Part shown: positions 44,390 to 53,310 of the stretch, piece by piece
Position numbering within the stretch: the stretch's first letter is position 1
Layout: every line of letters starts with the position of its first letter
Assembly (NCBI RefSeq): GCF_001645385.1
Contig: NZ_LVHI01000015.1
Coordinates: 29,914-93,913 of the forward strand
Reading direction: 5' to 3'
From: Rhodococcoides kyotonense
GTDB taxonomy: Bacteria; Actinomycetota; Actinomycetes; Mycobacteriales; Mycobacteriaceae
DNA length: 64,000 bases
Made by a program: the position numbers and the translations under genes
Notes under the pieces: model-generated
Seen by the model: the letters and a program-made list of their open reading frames with translations, nothing else
Told to the model about the DNA's origin: nothing
The model's database searches: none

Positions 44390-44558
44390 GCAGATGGTTC
44401 AGGGGGTGTGTTGCTCATTCGAGCGGTTTGGCCGCTTCTGCGGGGCACCATTGCCTGTCGACTTGAAGGAATCCAAGTTCGTTACCCGTGGGGATTCGAT
44501 AACTCAGGCTGCAAAGCCACTGTCCGCGTGTCCTGTTAACTGCACCTGATTCCGATCT

Positions 44559-45800
44559 GTGGATGTAGTCTTCGAGCTTCTGACGCAACGGGGGTGGCGT
44601 GTAGTGGACGATTGTCGGCGGGGTTTGGCGGAGGGGCGGATCGGGCTTCCAAGGGCGGGGGCTCTGAGACGGTCAGAGGTGCCGACGGTATTGCCGTACT
44701 CGGTGTGGTTCGGAGATCTGGAGGTCGAGCCGATCTCGGCGTATCTCACCAGTCTGATCGTCTCCGATGTCAGCGCTTTGACGATTCGATCCTATGGCCA
44801 CGACTTACTTCGTTGGTGGCGTGTTCTTTCGATGGTCGAAGTGCCTTGGGATCGAGCGGCCCGCGCGGAGGTCGAGTTGATGGTGAGTTGGATGCGAACG
44901 GCTGACAACCCGCAACGTAGACGCACGAATCTGTCTGCTCCGCAAGCGGGTTCGGTGAACGTCAAGACTGGGAAGCCTCTACTTGGGGCCGGTTATGCAG
45001 CATCGACGATCAATCATGCGGTAACCGTGGTCGCCGGCTTCTACGACTATCACCGCTGTCACGGCCGTGGGCCGTTGATCAATCCGGTACCCGCTTCTGG
45101 GGATCGCGCACGGCTGGGCCAGCGGGCGGCTTTCGACGGTCGCCCGCACCATCGCCGAGGCCCGCTGCGCCAACGTCAACCGGTGCGTGCACCCCGGTCG
45201 ATTCCCGATGCGCGCTGGTCGGAACTGGTCGGGGCGCTGACCCACGACCGTGACCGGGCTTTGTTCGAATGCGCGGTCGCCTCCGGCGCACGGGCGAGCG
45301 AATTGTTGGGCGTGCGCGGTGAACATGTCGATTGGGGCGAGCGACGGTTGTGGGTCACCACCAAGGGCACCAGGGAAGTCGAAGCAGTGCCCGCGTCGTC
45401 GACAGCGTTGGAGCTGCTTGCTCGATACTTCGATCATTCGGGAACACCTCGACCGGACGAACCGGTCTGGCGGACTCTGCGCGGCGACCCGCGCCCTCTC
45501 ACGTACTGGGCGTTGCGACGAGTGATGCAGCGCGCCAACTACCAGTTGGCGACGAACTGGACGTTTCACGACATTCGCCATACCGCCGCAGCGAGGATGG
45601 CAGGCGACCCGGAATTGACGCTACCCGAGGTGCAATCTGTGATGCGTCACCGACATCTCACGACCACCGAGCTCTACCTGATTCCTCGAATCGAGGAGCT
45701 GCATGACAAAGTGCAAGAACACTTTTCGAGACCACGACCAATCAAGACTTTTGCACCTGGATATTCCGCCGACGACATCGCGGCGGTGTTCGGTGAATAG
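44559..45800 (+). CDS. Tyrosine recombinase 1 of a tandem pair (Tn554 TnpA-like)
   Basis: 413 residues from GTG. An N-terminal SAM-like core-binding region (EPISAYLTSLIVSDVSALTIRSYGHDLLRWWRVL) is followed by a catalytic domain with SGARASELLGV (first Arg), then HDIRHTAAARM (HxxR), then MRHRHLTTTELYL with the nucleophile Tyr. Likely cuts and joins DNA at a specific site. Its stop overlaps the next recombinase (8 bp), as in Tn554-type transposition modules. Together they probably mobilise the metal/sulfur cargo to the right. Confidence 0.82.
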   Translation: MDVVFELLTQRGWRVVDDCRRGLAEGRIGLPRAGALRRSEVPTVLPYSVWFGDLEVEPISAYLTSLIVSDVSALTIRSYGHDLLRWWRVLSMVEVPWDRAARAEVELMVSWMRTADNPQRRRTNLSAPQAGSVNVKTGKPLLGAGYAASTINHAVTVVAGFYDYHRCHGRGPLINPVPASGDRARLGQRAAFDGRPHHRRGPLRQRQPVRAPRSIPDARWSELVGALTHDRDRALFECAVASGARASELLGVRGEHVDWGERRLWVTTKGTREVEAVPASSTALELLARYFDHSGTPRPDEPVWRTLRGDPRPLTYWALRRVMQRANYQLATNWTFHDIRHTAAARMAGDPELTLPEVQSVMRHRHLTTTELYLIPRIEELHDKVQEHFSRPRPIKTFAPGYSADDIAAVFGE

Positions 45801-48210
45801 CACCCGCACAGACCGGCGCCCGCTCGGTCGGCTGGCAACTCCGAGCACTCCCCGTCAGACCAGGTATGTCCGCCCGACTGTCGTTCCCGCTGCCGCAGCC
45901 CCGCGGGTGATGCACCGCTTCGGCGATCTGAGCTGCGCTCCGTTCGAGGACCTGGTGGCTGCGACACGTACGGCGTGGCCCGAGCCGACACACCGTCACT
46001 ACACACGCAAGCGAGGCCTGCGTCTGTTGACGCAGTACCTCGGTAACTATCCTGGCTCGACGTGGCAGCACCGTTGGGAGGCAAGTGAACTCAACACCCG
46101 GTGCATATCTCCAGTAGATCTGACCGACAACGTCAACGAACGCGCGAGCCTCGGTCAAGCACTCGGCGCGCTCTACGCCTTGCGGGTCATTCGGCCGACC
46201 CTGCCGGCTTTCCTGGCCGGCCACATGAAGAAGTTCGTCGACGACGTCCTGTCGGTCGAGGACGACCCCCTCCTCGACGCCTATGTCGCCTCGGTGCACT
46301 CCGCGGACGTTACCCAGGCATTCAAAACCGCAGCGATCGCCGACGTCTGCATCGCACTGATCGTGCAAGGAATACACTTCAACGACCTGACTCCGGAGGC
46401 CTTCCTGCATCACGCGATGCAAGTCCGCCACACCAAAAGCCGCAGCGGCCAGCACCTGAACAAGTACATCGGCCACCTTGCCTGGCAAACCCTGTGCAGC
46501 AGCGGGCACTTCCCGGCGCACATACCACCGACGCTGCGGGGAGCCCTGCGCTCCCCGCAGCTCACCACGACAGAAATGGTCGACCGACACGGTGCGATCG
46601 ACCCCGACGTCCGACAGATGTTCATCGACTACCTCGACCGCCGATCGAACGACGTCAAATACTCCACCCTCAACGTCATCGCGACCAATCTCGTCAAGTC
46701 CTTCTGGAAACAACTCGCAACGATCAACCCCGAACAAGCCGATCTGAGGGTGAGCGACGAGCATTACCGCCAGTGGCGAGCCACCGCGAACGTTCGTGAA
46801 GACGGCACGCCGCGGTCGAGCCCATGGGTGGTTTTGAGCACGGTCCAAGCGCTCTACTACGACATCCAGGCCTGGGCGGTCAACGAGCCGCAACGGTGGG
46901 CGCGGTGGTCAGCCCCGTGCCCGATCACCCGCACCGAAATGCGTTCACACGCGGCACACAAACGTCGATCACGCGAACAAACACACGGTGAGATCCGAAC
47001 TCGACAGCCGCTCCTTCCGGTGCTGGTCGAACACGTCATTAGCCGCTACGAGCACTGGCGTGGACTCCTCGAACACGCCTCGGCGACCGAAGACCAGGGC
47101 ACCTTCGTCTACGACGGTGACACCTTCACCCGCGTGATCACACGAGGTGACGCACAACTGATCCGCGAGAACCGGCCGCCCCGGGTGCACGTGCTCCCGC
47201 CCGGACGAAGCACGGTCCTCGACGTCGGCCGACAAGAGGATGCCGCATTCTGGACATGGGCGATCGTGGAAACGTTGCGGTTCAGCGGAATCCGGATCGA
47301 AGAACTCACCGAGCTCTCGCAGTTGAGCGTGCGGCAGTACCAACGACCCAACGGTGAAGTTATCGCGCTACTGGTCATTGCGCCGTCGAAGACCGACCGC
47401 GAACGTGTGATCCCGATGTCGGCGGAACTGTTTCACGTCATCGCGTGCGTCGTCCGCCGAATCGGCGCCGGCGGCAACACGGTGCCGCTGGCCACCCGAT
47501 ACGACGACTACGAACGCACCACCAGCGATCCGCAACCGTTTCTGTTCCAACGCAACATCGGTCAACGAATAGAAGCGATGACCCCGAAGACCATCGGCGT
47601 GCAACTACGTCATGTCTGCGAGCGGCTCGCCGAGACCGACCCACGATTCGCCGACGCCCACTTTCGCCCCCACGACTTCCGGCGCTTGTTCGCAACGGAC
47701 CTGGTCAACAATGGACTGCCGATCCATATCGGGGCCGCACTCCTCGGGCATCTCGATCTCAACACCACACGCGGTTACGTCGCGGTCTTCGAGGAAGACG
47801 TCACCCGCCACTACCAAGCCCACCTCGAACGCCGCCGAGCGCTCAGACCGCAGGACGAGTACAAACCGGTCACCGCGGAGGAATGGACCGAGTTCGAAAC
47901 CCACTTCGACAAACGAAAGATCGAACTCGGCTCCTGTGGCCGCCCTTACGCCACCCCGTGCAGCCACGAGCACGCCTGCATCCGCTGTCCGATGTTGCAC
48001 GTCGATCCGAAGATGGTGATACGACTGACCGCGATCGAAACCGATCTCGAACAGCGGCGCGAACGCGCCCTCTCCGAGAACTGGCTCGGAGAAGTCGAAG
48101 GCCTCGACCTCACCCTCACCTTCCTCCGCGCCAAACGCGACGAGGTCGAACGCACCCGAAGGCGGACGACATCGCTGGGGCTACCGACCTCGCCGGCCAA
48201 CAAGCAATGA
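45793..48210 (+). CDS. Tyrosine recombinase 2 of a tandem pair (Tn554 TnpB-like)
   Basis: 805 residues from GTG 45793 (an upstream frame overlaps recombinase 1). A long N-terminal region is followed by a catalytic domain: SGIRIEELTEL (Arg), then AHFRPHDFRRLFATDLV (HxxR), HLDLNTTRGYVAVF (Tyr). A Cys-rich segment (CGRPYATPCSHEHACIRCPML) follows and is likely to bind zinc, then a helical tail. This matches the long TnpB-like partners of Tn554-family elements. A third small component (TnpC) was not found. Confidence 0.8.
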   Translation: MNSTRTDRRPLGRLATPSTPRQTRYVRPTVVPAAAAPRVMHRFGDLSCAPFEDLVAATRTAWPEPTHRHYTRKRGLRLLTQYLGNYPGSTWQHRWEASELNTRCISPVDLTDNVNERASLGQALGALYALRVIRPTLPAFLAGHMKKFVDDVLSVEDDPLLDAYVASVHSADVTQAFKTAAIADVCIALIVQGIHFNDLTPEAFLHHAMQVRHTKSRSGQHLNKYIGHLAWQTLCSSGHFPAHIPPTLRGALRSPQLTTTEMVDRHGAIDPDVRQMFIDYLDRRSNDVKYSTLNVIATNLVKSFWKQLATINPEQADLRVSDEHYRQWRATANVREDGTPRSSPWVVLSTVQALYYDIQAWAVNEPQRWARWSAPCPITRTEMRSHAAHKRRSREQTHGEIRTRQPLLPVLVEHVISRYEHWRGLLEHASATEDQGTFVYDGDTFTRVITRGDAQLIRENRPPRVHVLPPGRSTVLDVGRQEDAAFWTWAIVETLRFSGIRIEELTELSQLSVRQYQRPNGEVIALLVIAPSKTDRERVIPMSAELFHVIACVVRRIGAGGNTVPLATRYDDYERTTSDPQPFLFQRNIGQRIEAMTPKTIGVQLRHVCERLAETDPRFADAHFRPHDFRRLFATDLVNNGLPIHIGAALLGHLDLNTTRGYVAVFEEDVTRHYQAHLERRRALRPQDEYKPVTAEEWTEFETHFDKRKIELGSCGRPYATPCSHEHACIRCPMLHVDPKMVIRLTAIETDLEQRRERALSENWLGEVEGLDLTLTFLRAKRDEVERTRRRTTSLGLPTSPANKQ

Positions 48211-48272
48211 GCCGAGCCGCGACGACACACTTGCGTCAAGAACGCTTCGAGCGATGGCGAGCCGATCCTTAT

Positions 48273-48287
48273 TACCCCTGGGGGGTA
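48273..48287. promoter_or_regulatory. CsoR/CstR-type operator before the DUF6153 gene
   Basis: TACCCCTGGGGGGTA: inverted TACCCC/GGGGTA with a G/C tract, the usual form of CsoR-family sites. It lies 21 bp before ATG 48308. Confidence 0.65.
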
Positions 48288-48307
48288 TCCGTTGCTATCG
48301 TCGGGGC

Positions 48308-48724
48308 ATGCGATCAACGACCATGCACTGGCGGCGGGGCTTCACCCCTCCGGTAGTCGTGCTGGTCGTTGTGACCGCGCTCGGGGTGTTGCTCATGCAT
48401 TCTGTGACTGCCCCGATCGGGCGCGGCGCCGAACACGCGGCCATGTCGACGACGTCGACGACGTCGACGATGCCGATCATGGGTGACGAGTCCGTCCCGG
48501 TGGCTTTCGGCGAGCACGACTGCCCTACCGGCCACCAGATGATGCACCCCTGCATAGGAACGGTGGCGTCCTGGCCGGCGTTGACCGTTCCGGTGACCGA
48601 CGTCGGTGCCGAGGCCGTTCAGAGCACGATGGACCGCATTGGACGCCGCGCCGATTCGGCGCTCGAACGTGCACCGCCGTGGACACTGTGGGAGCTCGAT
48701 CGTTCGGTGATCTTGCGAGTGTGA
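48308..48724 (+). CDS. DUF6153 family membrane-anchored protein
   Basis: 138 residues. The frame opens at 48254, but MRSTTMHWRRG at 48308 begins the typical region. One membrane helix (PVVVLVVVTALGVLLMHSVTAPIGRG), then a Met/His/Thr-rich segment (HAAMSTTSTTSTMPIMG, GHQMMHPCIG) able to bind copper, and a C-terminal helix. DUF6153 genes commonly lie beside copper-responsive DUF305 genes in actinobacteria. Role in copper handling is inferred. Preceded by a CsoR-type operator. Confidence 0.7.
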   Translation: MRSTTMHWRRGFTPPVVVLVVVTALGVLLMHSVTAPIGRGAEHAAMSTTSTTSTMPIMGDESVPVAFGEHDCPTGHQMMHPCIGTVASWPALTVPVTDVGAEAVQSTMDRIGRRADSALERAPPWTLWELDRSVILRV

Positions 48725-48807
48725 CAGGGAGACCGAGACACAGGTGTCTCGGCGGATCGCAGTTCCTCCGCACTTCCCGAATCACATTCTCTTGCAAGGA
48801 GTTCGAC

Positions 48808-49440
48808 ATGCGTTCCACGAAGATCGCGGCCTCGGTCGCCGCGGCCGCCATCAGCGCCGCCCTGATCGCCGGCTGTAGCGACGATTCGTCGTCGACGTCG
48901 ATGGAGGGCCACTCGATGGGCTCGTCCTCGGTATCGGCTACGGAATCGACGACCGCCGAGTCCGAGTCGGCCCAGTTCAACGATGCCGACGTGATGTTCG
49001 CGCAGATGATGTATCCGCATCATGCGCAGGCCGTCGAGATGGCCGATCTGGTGCAAGGCCGGACGTCCAATCCTGATGTGGTTGCGCTCGCTGGTGCGAT
49101 CGCGGCGGCGCAACAGCCGGAGATGGATCAGCTCTCGGCGTGGCTGTCGGAATGGGGACAGCCTGCTCCATCGACGGACATGGGATCGATGGATCATTCC
49201 GGTGACGGGTCGATGGATGGGATGATGACCCCGCAGGACATGGCTGTTCTCGAGGCGGCCTCGGGCGCCGATTTCGATCGTCAGTGGTTGACGATGATGA
49301 TCGAACACCACACCGGCGCAGTCGACATGGCGGAAACCGAAATCGCCGACGGATCCAATCCGGACGCGATCGCCATGGCCCGCGACATCGTCGAGACCCA
49401 GCAGGCGGAGATCTCGCAGATGCAGCAACTCCTCGGCTGA
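48808..49440 (+). CDS. DUF305 lipoprotein (copper-responsive)
   Basis: ATG 48808 follows AAGGA. 210 residues: a signal peptide with lipobox LIAGC (Cys ~22), a Ser/Thr-rich linker, then two ferritin-like helical repeats of DUF305 (QFNDADVMFAQMMYPHHAQAVEMADLV; DFDRQWLTMMIEHHTGAVDMAETEI). The paired His-His-x-x-Ala motifs and the Met-rich loop (GSMDHSGDGSMDGMM) are suited to bind copper. Cell-surface copper binding fits the operators around it. Confidence 0.8.
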   Translation: MRSTKIAASVAAAAISAALIAGCSDDSSSTSMEGHSMGSSSVSATESTTAESESAQFNDADVMFAQMMYPHHAQAVEMADLVQGRTSNPDVVALAGAIAAAQQPEMDQLSAWLSEWGQPAPSTDMGSMDHSGDGSMDGMMTPQDMAVLEAASGADFDRQWLTMMIEHHTGAVDMAETEIADGSNPDAIAMARDIVETQQAEISQMQQLLG

Positions 49441-49474
49441 ACATGACGTCACCACCGTCTCGCCGAGACTGACC

Positions 49475-49525
49475 ACACGCAGTTGTGCTCCGCACCTAAC
49501 GGTGGTGCGGAGCACAACTGCGTGT
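49475..49525. other. 22-bp perfect hairpin after the DUF305 gene
   Basis: Arms 49475-49496 and 49504-49525 are exact reverse complements with a 7-nt loop. There is no T-run. It may be a transcription terminator for the DUF6153-DUF305 pair or an end structure of the mobile unit. Confidence 0.7.
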
Positions 49526-49773
49526 CGACTCATCCTGCGAGGACCGAAAGCTCTACGAAGCCCCGTGTGTCAGTCCTCGACGGCCGCTCGCTGGGGACCG
49601 GCTCGCGTCGATGTGGTGTCCGACTGCTGGGGCGCCGGCGAGGATGCCGGGACGACCGACCCCGGTGCCAGGCCCAGTCGCCGCAGAGCATTCACGGGGA
49701 GAGACTGCTCACCTGATGCCGGTGTGACACCCGTGCAGTTCCACCGAGCATCGCATCACCATGGGCAGAACGG

Positions 49774-49833
49774 TTACATCGACGGCATCATGCCCATACA
49801 CATCATCAGCACGTCCATCATGTTCATCCCCAT
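49774..49833 (-). CDS. 19-residue methionine-rich peptide
   Basis: ATG 49833 with AAGGAGGT at 49841-49848, seven bases upstream: an excellent Shine-Dalgarno. The peptide reads MGMNMMDVLMMCMGMMPSM, with ten Met and one Cys in 19 residues, then TAA. Met-rich segments (MxM, MMxxM) bind Cu(I), and the single Cys would add a thiol. It lies 201 bp downstream of the MBL-rhodanese gene on the same strand, between it and the copper lipoprotein. A Cu(I) carrier, sponge or regulatory leader peptide is proposed. No homologue is known to me. Confidence 0.6.
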   Translation of the reverse strand: MGMNMMDVLMMCMGMMPSM

Positions 49834-50034
49834 TTTCCTCACCTCCTTCTCGGATCCGGCGGCGCGGCGGCAGCGTCCGATTAACGGTTGGTCCGACCTC
49901 GAACGTCGCCGGAGGTGGGGAAGCGGGGAGCGAGCTTCCGACCTTGTAGGACCCGGGCTTTAAGGTCAAGCACTTCAGTCAGGCGACTCAGTTGTAGGCG
50001 TGTACTCATGTTGGCGTCCTGCGCGGCGCGTCCG

Positions 50035-51396
50035 TCAGGTGCGCGCAGTGTGCAGCTTGAGCTGTACGGCGTGGTCGTAGTCGTCGTCGATCAGCGTCAC
50101 GGTGCGGTGTTCGCGGTCGAGCAGTGAGGCCGCGATCGACGCTCGGTAGCCGGAGGCGCAGTGCACCCACACGTCGCCGTCGGGGACCTCTGCAAGTCGG
50201 TGCGGCAGTTCGTGAAGGGGGATATTCACTGCACCGGGGATGTGGCCGTCCGCGTACTCGGACTGTTGACGTGTGTCGAGCACAGTGATGTCGGAGTCGG
50301 TTGCAGCAAGTCCGGCGAAGTCGGACACCTCGTAGGACCGCACGTGTCCGTCGCCGGCGAGTGAGTGAATCTCACCGACAGCCGAACCGGAGGGGCGGTC
50401 GATTCCGATGCGCGCCAACTCCCTGGTGGCATCGTCGATTTGGTCGGAGGTGTCACCGATCAATGTCAGCGGCGCACCCCACTGGTAAAGCCATCCGAGA
50501 TAGGTCACGAACGTCGTCGACAGCTCGAAACCGAGGGAACCGTCGAGATGTCCGGCCGCGAAAGCGGTTCGTGCGCGCAGGTCGACGACCCACTGTCCGT
50601 CGTCGATGCGCCTGCGTAGTTCGTCGGGATCGACAGGCTCCGGGGTGGACAGATCGATCGGGGCCGGACCTTCGGTGTTGATGACGCCCATGTGGGCGTA
50701 GTACGCGGGGTAGGCCGACAATCCTGCGATCAACTCGTCGACGTACGTCTGCTCGTCCTGGGTCAGCGCGGGATTGGACTGTTGCTGTTCACCGATGGTC
50801 GACGAGTCGCCGCTGGTGGGTGTGGCGGAGCAGAAGCTACCGAACCCGTGGGTGGGGTAGACCTCGACATCAGCGGGGAGTTCGGCGGCGATTCGACGGA
50901 CCGAATGGAACTGCGCGTGGGTGAGCTCGTCGGTGTGTTCGGAGCCGAGCAGGTCGGTGCGGCCGGTGGATCCGTACAGCATCGAGCCACCGGTGAAAAT
51001 CGCAATCGGTTCGTCTCCGAGTTGCAGCACGTAACTGACGTGATGATGTGTATGGCCCGGGGTGTGCATCACCTGAAATGTCGCCGATCCCGCGTCGACG
51101 ACATCACCGTCGCCGACCGCTCGCCGTTCGTATTCGACCGGGTCGCCCTCGGGGACAACGTATTCGGCTCCGGTGGCGCGTGCGAGTTCGAGTCCGCCGG
51201 TGACGTAGTCGTTGTGAATGTGGGTTTCGAGTACGTGGGTGATCGCGGCGTTCTTCTCCGCGGCCAGTGCCAGGACGCGGTCGATGTCACGTTGGGGATC
51301 GATCACGACGGCGATGCCGTCGTGGCTGATCAGGTAGCTGCGGTCGCCGAGGCTCGACGTCTCGATGATGGCGATGTCTGGATCGGTGGTGCTCAC
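50035..51396 (-). CDS. Persulfide dioxygenase-rhodanese fusion (CstB-like)
   Basis: 453 residues. N-terminal metallo-beta-lactamase domain of the ETHE1/persulfide-dioxygenase type: ETHIHNDYVTGG, HTPGHTHHHVSYVL, IFTGGSMLYGSTGRTDLLG, and YPTHGFGSFC. Two rhodanese domains follow: the first lacks a catalytic Cys and the second has VHCASGYRAS. The enzyme oxidises glutathione- or low-molecular-weight persulfides to sulfite and transfers sulfur. It sits 54 bp after the CstR-like gene and is probably in the same operon. The TauE homologue next door can export sulfite. Confidence 0.85.
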   Translation of the reverse strand: MSTTDPDIAIIETSSLGDRSYLISHDGIAVVIDPQRDIDRVLALAAEKNAAITHVLETHIHNDYVTGGLELARATGAEYVVPEGDPVEYERRAVGDGDVVDAGSATFQVMHTPGHTHHHVSYVLQLGDEPIAIFTGGSMLYGSTGRTDLLGSEHTDELTHAQFHSVRRIAAELPADVEVYPTHGFGSFCSATPTSGDSSTIGEQQQSNPALTQDEQTYVDELIAGLSAYPAYYAHMGVINTEGPAPIDLSTPEPVDPDELRRRIDDGQWVVDLRARTAFAAGHLDGSLGFELSTTFVTYLGWLYQWGAPLTLIGDTSDQIDDATRELARIGIDRPSGSAVGEIHSLAGDGHVRSYEVSDFAGLAATDSDITVLDTRQQSEYADGHIPGAVNIPLHELPHRLAEVPDGDVWVHCASGYRASIAASLLDREHRTVTLIDDDYDHAVQLKLHTART

Positions 51397-51450
51397 GGGG
51401 TACTCCTACGGTGCAGTCGGGTCGGCCTCGTTTCTGACGTGAAATGTCGT

Positions 51451-51778
<328 letters not shown>

Positions 51779-51799
51779 CGGTTCGGTGTGTGCATTCGG

Positions 51800-52573
51800 T
51801 CATGACAGAACGAGGGTGTCGACAACTACGTAGCCCGCGACGGCGAACACCAGGTAGGCGAACCACGTGCGCAGCTTGTCGGTGTCGATGCGTGTGCTCA
51901 GTTTTCCGGCGACCAGCGAGCCTGCGATCGCAGCACCGGCGAACGCGGCTGTCAGTGCCCAGTTTCCGCCGAGCCCGTCGGCCTGAGCGATCAGTCCGGC
52001 GGCGGAGTTGGCGACGATGACCACCAGCGACGTTCCGACAGCGACACTCATCTCGATTCCCAGCAACAGCACCAGAGCGGGGATGATCAGAAATCCTCCG
52101 CCGACGCCGAACAGTCCGGTGAGGACACCGACCCCGAACCCTGTCGGTATGGACCGTGGTGCGCATCGTCGCCAGTCGATCCCGGAATTTCCTGTCTTGC
52201 AGGCAGTTCCGACATCGTCGGTGCTGCGCAGCATCCGCGCGCCGGCGATGATCATGACGATTGCGAAGCCGATCATCACTGCGGCCTCGGGCAGATGCCT
52301 GCCCAGGGTGCTGCCGACCACGGTGCCGACGATGCCGGTGGCGGCGAAGATCGCAGCCAGTCGCCACTCGACGAGCTTCGCCCGCACCTTGGGGATGGCC
52401 CCGGTCGCCGAGGCGACACCGATCACCAGCAACGATGTCGGTATCGCCTCCGACAGGTCCATTCCGAGGGCGTAGACGAGAACCGGGACCGCGAGGATCG
52501 ACCCGCCGCCTCCGAGGAGACCGAGCAGGATGCCGACGGCGACGCCGAGGACCAGTGCCAGTGCCAGGGTCAT
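51800..52573 (-). CDS. TauE/SafE-family sulfite/organosulfonate exporter
   Basis: 257 residues from ATG 52573, overlapping the DUF302 stop (ATGA). Eight hydrophobic segments are visible, with the repeated Gly-rich motifs GILLGLLGGGGSILAVPVLVY and GLFGVGGGFLIIPALVLLLG at the starts of the two halves. Probably exports sulfite made by the persulfide dioxygenase. The frame upstream to 52756 is a shadow of the DUF302 gene. Confidence 0.85.
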   Translation of the reverse strand: MTLALALVLGVAVGILLGLLGGGGSILAVPVLVYALGMDLSEAIPTSLLVIGVASATGAIPKVRAKLVEWRLAAIFAATGIVGTVVGSTLGRHLPEAAVMIGFAIVMIIAGARMLRSTDDVGTACKTGNSGIDWRRCAPRSIPTGFGVGVLTGLFGVGGGFLIIPALVLLLGIEMSVAVGTSLVVIVANSAAGLIAQADGLGGNWALTAAFAGAAIAGSLVAGKLSTRIDTDKLRTWFAYLVFAVAGYVVVDTLVLS

Positions 52574-52992
52574 CAGCTGTGGGCTGTGTCCTGGCCACCG
52601 AGTGCGTCGATGGCGGCCTGGAGCTTGGTGGTGGCCTCGGCTGCGACATCGGACAGGGCGGGTTCGCCGGTCGCTTGGACCATGATGTCGGGGTTCATCG
52701 CTTCGACGATGACCGATCCGGATGTGGCGGTGTCGGCGCGGACGACGACATTGCACGGCAACAGCAAGCCGATCTGGCGCATGACTCCGACGGCGCGGTG
52801 CGCGAGGGTGGGATTGCAGGCACCGAGGATCAGATACTGCTCCATGTCCTCACCGAGTTTGGCCTTCAACGTGGCCTGCATGTCGATTTCGGTGAGAACA
52901 CCGAAACCCTGATCTGCGAGGGCGGCTTTGACGGCGTCGACTGCGGTGTCGAAGTCGGTATCGGTCAGGGTGATCGAGAGTGCGATGTTCAT
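52573..52992 (-). CDS. DUF302 protein
   Basis: 139 residues: DTDFDTAVDAVKAALADQGFGVLTEIDMQATLKAKLGEDMEQYLILGACNPTLAHRAVGVMRQIGLLLPCNVVVR is a typical DUF302 fold. The GACNP and LLPCNVVV cysteines are conserved. Family role unknown; often beside rhodanese, TauE and MBL sulfur genes. Cysteines could bind sulfane sulfur or a metal. Coupled by ATGA to tauE. Confidence 0.85.
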   Translation of the reverse strand: MNIALSITLTDTDFDTAVDAVKAALADQGFGVLTEIDMQATLKAKLGEDMEQYLILGACNPTLAHRAVGVMRQIGLLLPCNVVVRADTATSGSVIVEAMNPDIMVQATGEPALSDVAAEATTKLQAAIDALGGQDTAHS

Positions 52993-53034
52993 GAGGAAAG
53001 TTCCTTTCGGTCGTCGAACTGCGGTGATGCGTGC

Positions 53035-53280
53035 CTACCCGGTCAGGGGACGGCGAAGACTCGGCACGCCAACCCTGGTGAGAAGCGCGCTGGCCGGGCA
53101 CCAGCCGACCGCTGCGTAAAGGGCGAGGTTCGCGGCAGCGAACGCGCTGAGCAGTCGCCACTGCGGTGCGTGGAGTTCGCCGAGGGCCAGGCCGGTGGCG
53201 GTGACGCCGGCAGCGAGGGCGGGGACGATACGTTCGATCGGCCATCCCGCGAACGAGTGGGTGGTGTTCGGGTCGGTCAT
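53035..53280 (-). CDS. DUF2892 small membrane protein (YgaP tail-like)
   Basis: 81 residues with two hydrophobic segments (WPIERIVPALAAGVTATGLAL and LLSAFAAANLALYAAVGWCPASALL). The WCPASALL motif is the classical DUF2892 ending seen in the membrane domain of rhodanese YgaP and in sulfur operons. Located between MMPL and DUF302 genes, 30-40 bp from each. Confidence 0.8.
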   Translation of the reverse strand: MTDPNTTHSFAGWPIERIVPALAAGVTATGLALGELHAPQWRLLSAFAAANLALYAAVGWCPASALLTRVGVPSLRRPLTG

Positions 53281-53310
53281 GATTGCTCCGTCTCGGTGCG
53301 GCTGAGGGTG

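Noticed and set aside
49709..49969. 86-codon minus-strand frame over the Met peptide
   Set aside because: Different frame, no ribosome site, no domain.
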